Assembly: GCA_002440125.1 (NCBI GenBank)
Contig: DJRQ01000021.1
Span: 1 to 5,087 of the forward strand
Reading direction: 5' to 3'
Source of the DNA: Caryophanales bacterium UBA6356
Lineage (GTDB): Bacteria > Bacillota_I > Bacilli_A > RFN20 > CAG-826
Length of the DNA stretch: 5,087 nucleotides
In this document: in pieces, positions 1 to 4,889 of the stretch
How positions within the stretch are numbered: the stretch's first letter is position 1
Layout of the letters: every line of letters begins with the position of its first letter
The notes under the pieces: generated by a model
What the model saw: only the letters and a program-made list of their open reading frames with translations
What the model was told of the DNA's origin: nothing
Database searches by the model: none
Made by a program: the position numbers and the translations under genes

Positions 1-38
1 TGACAGTTAGAAAAAACGATAGAAATGCCTTTTCGACA

Positions 39-356
39 TTAATAGTCTTGGTAGTTGAAGTCATCGACAAATTTGTATTTATCCCCGACGGCTTTCTTGA
101 CCATTGCAGAGAATTTGATGAGGTTTTGCTTGAATTCTTTCCGTTCCGCTTCTGTTTTGAAACCAATACCTGTAAATTCTTTTTCAGTATTGATGTATTG
201 ACTGTCGAATTCCGTTCGGATTTTATTCATCAAGTCGACCAACTCCTTATTATCTTCAAGCTCCTCCGGAAGACCTGGGGTGGAAGCAATTCCGTCTTCT
301 TCATATACCCATACAGGGTCACAACTCCACTCTAATGATAATCTTATTGTCTTCAT
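39..356 (-). CDS. Small acidic putative immunity protein / antitoxin for the adjacent BECR-type toxin
   Basis: This 105-aa protein probably binds and neutralises the toxin encoded just upstream; it has no signal peptide or membrane segment, so it should be cytoplasmic. The ATG overlaps the toxin stop codon in an ATGA arrangement. An AAGGAG site (365-370) lies 8 nt before the ATG and fixes the start. The N-terminus is a beta-strand-like stretch (MKTIRLSLEW) followed by a VWVYEEDG turn. Next come acidic helices (about residues 29-56), then GFKTEAERKEF (65-75) and a DKYKFV ending. This order resembles small immunity proteins, often found beside polymorphic-toxin domains, that have a 'W...dG...LP..L...L..W...y......GF.sEeE...F...G' layout. 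That resemblance is from memory, not a search. Toxin-first order and coupled translation fit a toxin-immunity pair. An unrelated small protein remains possible. Confidence 0.7.
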   Translation of the reverse strand: MKTIRLSLEWSCDPVWVYEEDGIASTPGLPEELEDNKELVDLMNKIRTEFDSQYINTEKEFTGIGFKTEAERKEFKQNLIKFSAMVKKAVGDKYKFVDDFNYQDY

Positions 357-862
357 TGTTTATTCTCCTTTTTGATTTTTGTGGTAAAATTTGCACCTAC
401 AATATAACCATTATTAGATGTTGAAACCGCTAGGTAAATTGTCTTGCCTTTATGATTATACTCGAATACATCTCTAGGTTCTTTATGATTGCCTTGTATT
501 CCAACTTTGCTGCCTTTCGTTATGACATCTATTACAAATTTAGGAACTTCATTTTTAGGGATGCCAAGTGAGGAGAATTCTTTTGAATGTTTTTCCCAAA
601 TGTGTGCCAAACCCGATGGCTTATCAGTTAGTTTGCCTTCTTCAATCCAGACTATCTTTCCGTTCGGCATTTTCCCGATATTCAAGACCTTGTCGGGAGA
701 TATTTTTAAACCTTGGTTTTGAACGTTCTGAATCAGTTCGTTCCCTTCTTCGCTTAAACGTGGGTTCAGCAAAGAATTGAGAGTCTGATCGATCTCCTTG
801 ACTTCATCGACCTCTTTGCTGCCTTTGGTGCCTGCGAAAAGTCCGCTATTTGGCTTGCTCAT
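353..862 (-). CDS. Putative BECR-fold (barnase/EndoU/colicin/RelE-like) RNase toxin, orphan polymorphic-toxin module
   Basis: This 169-aa protein is a likely RNA-cleaving toxin. Residues 1-20 carry SGLFAGTKGSK, a motif often seen just before C-terminal toxin domains of polymorphic toxins and in phage proteins. The probable catalytic domain covers about residues 66-160: a GKIVWIEEG strand (69-76), a helix with HIWEKH (H87, K91, H92), an R130-centred strand, a KTIYLAVS strand (140-147) and NNGYIVGAN (150-158). The order His-rich helix, Arg strand, Ser/Thr strand and a G-Y-I-V-G-A-N end matches the phage/barnase-EndoU-colicin-RelE nucleases as I recall them; no catalytic residue is proven. There is no signal peptide, LXG, RHS or other delivery domain, so the module stands alone. 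The ATG at 862 follows a perfect AGGAGGTG (868-875) by 5 nt and lies within the end of the DUF4417 gene (17-nt overlap). The immunity gene overlaps its stop by 4 nt. Confidence 0.75.
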   Translation of the reverse strand: MSKPNSGLFAGTKGSKEVDEVKEIDQTLNSLLNPRLSEEGNELIQNVQNQGLKISPDKVLNIGKMPNGKIVWIEEGKLTDKPSGLAHIWEKHSKEFSSLGIPKNEVPKFVIDVITKGSKVGIQGNHKEPRDVFEYNHKGKTIYLAVSTSNNGYIVGANFTTKIKKENKQ

Positions 863-1562
863 CTCGCCACCTCCTCAAATCTTTGCTGGTCCTGGCTTCA
901 TACGCATAAACCGCAACATCCATATCCGATATCGCTTTTCTAATTTCGTCTGGTAAGAACCCATAAACGATAAGAGATTTGGGACGTTTTAGTTGAATAA
1001 AGTTTATAATCCATTTTATGAAAACCTTCCGATTCCTTTTCTCCCGGAGCCCGGAGGCCACGGTCCCTATTGCGACCATGGATTCGCCGTCGCGTATTCC
1101 GTCGAAACAATATTCGTAATCGGAGGAGAAATCGGCCCGGCAGTTCACGATGACGTTTTTGTGACATAATTCCCCATACCAATGGCCGAACGCGTTCATT
1201 CTGTAATAGTTCCATCGCTTGAGCGGATCGGGGAAGTCCTGATAGGTCGAGAAATCGGGTGCGATGATTCCGGCGAAGTGCTTTAATGCATCGTAAGCTT
1301 TCTTTGGATAGGCCCAAACGCCCTTCTTCCCGTCGAATCCGACGTCATGCTGGTAAAAGCAGACATAAGAATCTGAGGAGAAATTCTCTTCTCCTTTGTG
1401 TTTGCTTAGGATCGTGATCGCCTCCGAATAGGTGATGATTTCCTTCGGAACTGTGGTGGCCGTGGTAGGACAAATGGGAATGTCGTGTTCGGAGAATACG
1501 GCGTCTTTGACCATATAGGCGTTCCAGATGTCCTTGCAGCCGGCTTTAACTTTCGTAGTCAT
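846..1562 (-). CDS. DUF4417 domain-containing protein
   Basis: The predicted product is 238 aa. Features of the DUF4417 family, recalled from its consensus, run the full length: NAYMVKDAVF near the N-terminus (14-23), CFYQHD (68-73), a W83-Y85-P86 stretch, GIIAPDFSTYQDFP (98-111), RWNYYR (116-121), NVIVNCR (136-142), YEYCFDGI (149-156), VAIGT (163-167), and RPKSLIVYGFLPDEI (193-207). The family has no established biochemical role that I know of; it occurs in mobile elements and phages of Gram-positive bacteria. The start at 1562 is chosen because AAAGGAG lies about 10 nt before it. A longer in-frame ATG at 1607 adds 15 basic residues, has no Shine-Dalgarno site, and sits almost inside a TAAAAT box (1606-1611) that could be the -10 element of this operon. 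The stop overlaps the toxin gene by 17 nt, so this is the first gene of a three-gene operon with toxin and immunity genes. It might regulate, sense for, or modify the toxin; none of this is shown by sequence. Confidence 0.85.
   Translation of the reverse strand: MTTKVKAGCKDIWNAYMVKDAVFSEHDIPICPTTATTVPKEIITYSEAITILSKHKGEENFSSDSYVCFYQHDVGFDGKKGVWAYPKKAYDALKHFAGIIAPDFSTYQDFPDPLKRWNYYRMNAFGHWYGELCHKNVIVNCRADFSSDYEYCFDGIRDGESMVAIGTVASGLREKRNRKVFIKWIINFIQLKRPKSLIVYGFLPDEIRKAISDMDVAVYAYEARTSKDLRRWRDEQAK
868..875 (-). promoter_or_regulatory. Perfect Shine-Dalgarno site (AGGAGGTG) for the toxin gene
   Basis: On the minus strand the sequence AGGAGGTG sits 5 nt before the toxin ATG and inside the last codons of the DUF4417 gene. 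It is full-length anti-SD complementarity, stronger than the AAGGAG-type sites of the neighbouring genes. It decides the toxin start. Confidence 0.8.
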
Positions 1563-1652
1563 ATGTGAATGACTCCTTTCCGCACTTTTTCGTGCTTTTG
1601 AACCCATTTTAGTCGGTTCTTTTTCCGTTCTCTTCCAGTGCGTTTCCGATTG

Positions 1653-1679
1653 AAAACTGGAAAAACTGGAAAACCGGTT
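1653..1679. repeat. Tandem 9-bp repeat (AAAACTGGA x2 plus a degenerate third unit), candidate operator
   Basis: AAAACTGGA occurs twice, perfectly and with no gap, at 1653-1661 and 1662-1670. It is followed by AAACCGGTT (1671-1679), which keeps part of the unit and contains the 8-bp palindrome AACCGGTT (1672-1679). An inverted near-copy of the ACTGGAA core lies at 1631-1639. The array sits about 10 nt upstream of the candidate -35 of the ABC-3C operon, a typical position for a regulator site. Chance cannot be excluded for so short an array. Confidence 0.5.
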
Positions 1680-1687
1680 GTAAAACT

Positions 1688-1716
1688 TTGTTTATTCGTG
1701 CTCTTTCAACTAAAAT
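1688..1716 (+). promoter_or_regulatory. Candidate sigma-70/sigma-A promoter of the ABC-3C operon
   Basis: TTGTTT (1688-1693) and TAAAAT (1711-1716) are separated by exactly 17 nt. The -10 matches the consensus at five of six positions; the -35 keeps only the TTG. Transcription would start near 1723-1725, leaving a leader of only about 16-18 nt before the ATG at 1741, with no full Shine-Dalgarno site in it. Confidence 0.45.
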
Positions 1717-1740
1717 ATTAAGGAAACCAGTAACTTATAT

Positions 1741-2679
1741 ATGAGATTTATTGATATTGTCGGCATAATCAAGACGTGTTCGCCTGACTTAAGAAAGACC
1801 GACATCGTAGATGGCCTTCTCCATCCAATCGCCGAGAGATTTCATCTTAGAAATCAAAAAGGCAATGAGTTTGACTTCCTGCAATCAAATAGGGTAAGTG
1901 AGCTTCTGACTTCCGATAAGCTTCCAGAATGTCTGATTCTTACTTTTAAGCAACCAAACTTCACCAAAGTTGTCGCCGAAGCCGTGGAGAGGTTTATCAG
2001 TGACTATTATCAATTGATAAAACTGGATAGCGCCTTTGAGAGTATATGCCGGGTCCGTGAATGCAAACCAAGTATATATAATGGCGACGATGAGGAAAGA
2101 TTCCGCAAGGCTTTGGTCGATTGTCTGAATGATTATTTCTCGCGAAAGTACGAAAATCTTGATATGAAGGCCAATCCTTCCGTCTCCAAGCCCGTCAAAA
2201 CTTCCCTTTTTGTGACTTTAATCGAAGGCGTCATAAACGTTGGCGATTCCGCGAACATGCCGAAAAGGATCCTAAAGCCCTATAAGCTGGAGCAAAAACT
2301 CGATTTGAACGAAATCGATGGGGCCCTAAGGGAAAAAATAGAGCATTATTTTGATAATTATTTCGACAAGATCGAGTTTGCTCTCCGCCAGCTTTCCCTG
2401 AAGGATCCGAATATCAGCAATAGATTCCTCTTGAAGATGGCAAATCTTTACCTTGGCTTCCGGGTGGAATACAACATCCCTTCCACAAATCATGGCCTCA
2501 TCATCAAAAACGCCCAGGCAATCATGGATTACGTCAAGATGAAAATACTTTCGTCCGTAGAAAGTTCGCCGATAGAAAACGCCTATGAGGAGGAAATAGG
2601 TGATTATGCTTTTGGGCTAGTTGTTTACGCCTTCTACGAATGCAAGGTCCTCATACCAATGGAGAACGAAGAATGGTAA
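1741..2679 (+). CDS. ABC-three-component system protein with C-terminal ABC-3C-type domain (putative effector)
   Basis: This 312-aa, largely helical and soluble protein is the first gene of the ABC-3C operon. I do not recognise the N-terminal half (about 1-150): it has no nuclease, peptidase, NTPase or membrane motif. The second half (about 175-310) resembles C-terminal domains that tie ABC-3C effectors to the middle component and ATPase. It has a KPYKLEQKLDLNEID stretch (179-193) like the 'pY...eKi..N.i' pattern, a helix rich in Tyr/Phe/Asp (YFDNYFDKIE, 203-212), an NRFLLKMANLYLG helix (227-239), and an acidic-hydrophobic C-terminus with EEEIGDYAFGLVVYAF (283-298). The assignment leans heavily on the next two genes. 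ATG 1741 is the only usable start, since an in-frame stop lies at 1711; the best upstream purine run, AGGAA (1721-1725), is 15 nt away, so initiation looks weak. The stop overlaps the next gene by 7 nt. Confidence 0.65.
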   Translation: MRFIDIVGIIKTCSPDLRKTDIVDGLLHPIAERFHLRNQKGNEFDFLQSNRVSELLTSDKLPECLILTFKQPNFTKVVAEAVERFISDYYQLIKLDSAFESICRVRECKPSIYNGDDEERFRKALVDCLNDYFSRKYENLDMKANPSVSKPVKTSLFVTLIEGVINVGDSANMPKRILKPYKLEQKLDLNEIDGALREKIEHYFDNYFDKIEFALRQLSLKDPNISNRFLLKMANLYLGFRVEYNIPSTNHGLIIKNAQAIMDYVKMKILSSVESSPIENAYEEEIGDYAFGLVVYAFYECKVLIPMENEEW

Positions 2680-2894
2680 TTAACTTCTACGACAGGCCAA
2701 GCTCATCCATTTTCTATACGGCGGCCAAACTTTATAAGCACATCAAAATCACCGGTTTTGATTTCGATGAGGCGTATTCTTATTTCATCGGTCACATAAA
2801 CGAGAATCCGGCATTGTTTTACTATTCTCTCGATTGGCTGTTCCTACTTGGCAGGGTAAGGAAAGACGAGAAAGGGAGCTTCCTATGCGATTGA
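2673..2894 (+). CDS. ABC-three-component system middle component (small adaptor)
   Basis: This 73-aa protein lies between the 312-aa protein and the ATPase, the usual position of the small middle component that bridges effector and ATPase in ABC-3C systems. It shows SSIFYTAAKLYKHI (11-24), an FDEAYSYF helix (31-38) and a characteristic LDWLFLLGRVRKDEKG end (53-68). The last of these resembles the 'aLdwLylLG.I' ending of middle-component families (MC6/MC7-like by memory; the subfamily is uncertain). The fold could be a small winged-helix type. The start at 2673 is chosen over an in-frame ATG at 2640 because GGAG (2661-2664) lies 8 nt before it and because the conserved part begins with MVINFYDRP. 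The gene overlaps the upstream stop by 7 nt and the ATPase start by 10 nt, so production of the three proteins is probably coupled. Confidence 0.72.
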   Translation: MVINFYDRPSSSIFYTAAKLYKHIKITGFDFDEAYSYFIGHINENPALFYYSLDWLFLLGRVRKDEKGSFLCD

Positions 2895-4534
2895 AAAGCT
2901 TATCCATTTTCTCTGAAGAGGATGGAACGGAAATAAGGAATGTTCGGTTCAATGAGAAAGGCGTCTCCCTCATCTTGGACGCCGATTCAAAAATCGGCAA
3001 ATCGGGCAACAGCATAGGAAAATCTACGTTCATCAACATCATCGATTTATGCCTTGGCGCAAATGACGTCAAAAAGATTTACAAGGACAAAGAGACGGGC
3101 GAGGATGAGAGAATCAAATCCTTCCTTTCCGAGAAAAAGGTCAATGCCACGCTGACGATTACTGACGATAATGGCAGTCAGCACTCTCTCAGGCGCGGAT
3201 TCTATGACAAGGCGCCATTCTATATCGATGGTTCAGAAATCAAGAATCTTGCTTCCTACAAGAAAAAGCTTGAAGAACTGATTTTCAAGGATTGCACCAA
3301 TATTTCTATCCGCAACCTTATCCCGTTTTTCATTAGGTTGGATGCCTCGGAAAACAAAATGTTTTCATATCTGGATCATAGCAGCGTCTCAGATTTGGAC
3401 TACAGGGAATTCTATGACTATTTCTTCGGGGTGAGCAAAGGCGGCAATCGATATCAGCTCCAAAAGAAGATTAAATCCAAGAAAAAAGACAGGGAAAGTA
3501 TTCTTAAAAAATACAAAGTCAAAACCTTGGAAGATCTTTCCAAACTCATTGATGACAAAGAAAGGGGAATAGTCAAATTATCGTCGGCCGTAAAGAGCGA
3601 TGAAATAGTCACCGGTTTTAACAATGAGAGCAAGAATTCAGATCTTGAATCAAGAATTAATGGCCTTGCTCAGAAATTCAGCAACCTTTCTTCGGAAATC
3701 AGGGTTTACGAAGACAAAATATCCGAGGAAAAGAAGAATATAGGCGACATCGACGAATCGGCACTTGAGATGCTTTATCAAGACGCCAAAGCCGCGCTCC
3801 CAGGACTAAAAACCGAATTCGCTGATTTCATTTCGTTCCATAACGCGATGGCAAACAACAGGATTGAGCGTTACGTGGCTAAAGCCAATGAGCTCAAAAA
3901 GAAAATAGAATCCGTGAAGGCTGATCTTTGCGCTGCAAAGAAAGAATATGCCGACAAATTCGTGAATTACAAATACTCCATAAACGGTGTATCGAATTCA
4001 AAGGTGGACGATTTGGTCAATATAAAAGTCGACGTCGAAGAACTAAAAAGAGATAAGGATAGGTACAAAAAAGACACGGAGGAGATTGAAGCGTTAGAAA
4101 AGCAAATAGAGGAATCTAAGGCCGACGATGAAGAACTAATCAAGGTTCAGGAAAGGCTGAATGGATACTTCGAAGATATAACCACCAGAATACTCGGTGA
4201 CCCGATTTCTCTGAAATTCGACAACGAGAAATTTCCCATTGGCATAGAAGGCGGGAACAAAGGCTCTGGCGACAAGAAAGCGCTGTCCTCATGCTTCGGC
4301 TTCTCCATGATTCGCCTCTTCGAATACTTCCATAGAGACCTTCCTTATTTCATGATTCAGGATTCGATCGAGAGAATTTCGGAAGCGACGCTTAGGAATC
4401 TTTTTGAATACGTTAACGAAAGTGACATTCAATATATTATCCCTGTTCTTAGAGATAAGATTAAATCAGTCGGGATAGATGAGGATAGAGTCGTTTTGGA
4501 ATTGTCTCACAAAGAGAAATTGTTTAGGATTTAA
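2885..4534 (+). CDS. DUF2326-type SMC/RecN-like ABC ATPase of an ABC-three-component system
   Basis: This 549-aa ATPase is the motor of the ABC-3C cassette and should act in the cytoplasm, probably on DNA or a nucleoprotein substrate. The N-terminal ATPase half has a P-loop SGNSIGKST (40-48) followed by FINIIDLCLGA, and NISIRNLIPFFIR (139-151). A long charged coiled-coil-like region (about 190-430) contains FISFHNAMANNRIERYV (315-331), which matches the 'FH..v..NR..yl' hallmark of DUF2326. The C-terminal half has a signature-like GSGDKKA (460-466), a Walker B strand YFMIQDS (488-494, D493) and DIQYIIPVLRDKI (514-526). There is no CxxC zinc hook. The size is normal for the family. The start at 2885 is chosen over 2834 because AAAGGGAG (2871-2878) lies 6 nt before it and the family begins with a strand like MRLKSLSIFS. 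It overlaps the middle component by 10 nt and is the last gene of the operon. Confidence 0.9.
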   Translation: MRLKSLSIFSEEDGTEIRNVRFNEKGVSLILDADSKIGKSGNSIGKSTFINIIDLCLGANDVKKIYKDKETGEDERIKSFLSEKKVNATLTITDDNGSQHSLRRGFYDKAPFYIDGSEIKNLASYKKKLEELIFKDCTNISIRNLIPFFIRLDASENKMFSYLDHSSVSDLDYREFYDYFFGVSKGGNRYQLQKKIKSKKKDRESILKKYKVKTLEDLSKLIDDKERGIVKLSSAVKSDEIVTGFNNESKNSDLESRINGLAQKFSNLSSEIRVYEDKISEEKKNIGDIDESALEMLYQDAKAALPGLKTEFADFISFHNAMANNRIERYVAKANELKKKIESVKADLCAAKKEYADKFVNYKYSINGVSNSKVDDLVNIKVDVEELKRDKDRYKKDTEEIEALEKQIEESKADDEELIKVQERLNGYFEDITTRILGDPISLKFDNEKFPIGIEGGNKGSGDKKALSSCFGFSMIRLFEYFHRDLPYFMIQDSIERISEATLRNLFEYVNESDIQYIIPVLRDKIKSVGIDEDRVVLELSHKEKLFRI

Positions 4535-4563
4535 GGAGTAGAATTAATTCAAGATCCTGTTTT

Positions 4564-4617
4564 CGGCACTTTTTCTGAATAAAAGATAAAGAATGCCGCG
4601 ATTGCACCGCGCTTTTT
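4564..4617 (+). terminator. Stem-loop region after the ABC-3C operon, possible transcription terminator
   Basis: Thirty nt after the ATPase stop, 4564-4576 pairs with 4586-4598. CGGCA pairs with TGCCG, then a mostly A-T helix follows (including one G-T pair), interrupted by two mismatches, with a loop of about 9 nt. A second small hairpin, CGCG (4597-4600) with CGCG (4608-4611), is followed directly by TTTTT (4613-4617). The two overlap, so only one forms at a time. A T-run after a GC stem fits intrinsic termination, but the GC stem is only 4 bp. A further weak option is GCGATT (4598-4603) with AATCGC (4627-4632) before TTTTTT. Confidence 0.35.
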
Positions 4618-4651
4618 CCTATGTTTAATCGCTAACTTTTTTCTTTCACGT

Positions 4652-4828
4652 CTATTTCTTTTTGCTTGCCCCTATCAAACCTCTCATCCTATTGATTTCA
4701 TGGTGCTTGTAGGCCAGATTCAGATTCATCTTCTTTGATAGTTCCTTGATGTTCCGGTCCCAGTACAAGGTTTCGTAGGTCAGGCCGTCAAGCTCCCCGA
4801 ATTCGTATTTCCTCAGCGATTGTTCCAT
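4652..4828 (-). CDS. Small hypothetical protein, possible HTH-like fragment
   Basis: A 58-aa minus-strand open frame with coding-like composition and codon use similar to the neighbouring genes. The product begins MEQSLRKYEFGELDGLTYE and continues with TLYWDRNIKELSKKM and a basic end, KHHEINRMRGLIGASKKK. The part from about residue 20 to 52 could be a helix-turn-helix (ELSKKMNLNL followed by a basic recognition-like helix). I do not recognise the family. No Shine-Dalgarno site precedes the ATG at 4828, and the same frame is closed by a stop at 4856-4858. It is therefore either the tail of a frameshifted gene or translated by coupling from a 37-aa frame (4813-4926) that overlaps its start by 16 nt. 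It is convergent with the ABC-3C operon. Confidence 0.4.
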   Translation of the reverse strand: MEQSLRKYEFGELDGLTYETLYWDRNIKELSKKMNLNLAYKHHEINRMRGLIGASKKK

Positions 4829-4889
4829 TTCAAATGATGTGGAGCAAATTCGTAGTCAAACTCTCCGCCCTTAAAGTTTCTTGGGATGC

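Larger units (their letters stand above)
1563..1740. promoter_or_regulatory. Divergent intergenic control region between the two cassettes
   Basis: These 178 nt separate the DUF4417 operon (minus) from the ABC-3C operon (plus) and must hold the promoters for both. Visible elements are the plus-strand promoter candidate (1688-1716), the tandem 9-bp repeats (1653-1679), an inverted partner of the repeat core (TCTTCCAGT, 1631-1639), and a minus-strand TAAAAT box (1611 down to 1606) without a recognisable -35. If that box is used, transcription of the DUF4417 operon would begin after the ATG at 1607, which agrees with a start at 1562. No regulator gene is encoded between the cassettes. Confidence 0.5.

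Noticed and set aside
1..38. Possible terminator after the immunity gene (minus-strand TTTTTT at 11-16)
   Set aside because: The only stem before the T-run is a 4-bp A-T rich GAAA/TTTC pairing, too weak to call without energies, and the window ends just after it.
48..335. Plus-strand 95-aa frame opposite the immunity gene
   Set aside because: Antisense shadow with no SD; the minus-strand gene has a good SD and coupled start.
940..1317. Minus-strand 125-aa frame inside the DUF4417 gene
   Set aside because: It is an out-of-frame, Arg-rich shadow of the DUF4417 gene with no start signal of its own.
2785..3072. Minus-strand 95-aa frame opposite the middle component and ATPase start
   Set aside because: Antisense shadow across two well-supported genes.
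4531..4582. AAGGAG just at the ATPase stop, suggesting another downstream gene
   Set aside because: No ATG, GTG or TTG follows at a usable distance and the following frames close quickly; probably a chance match.
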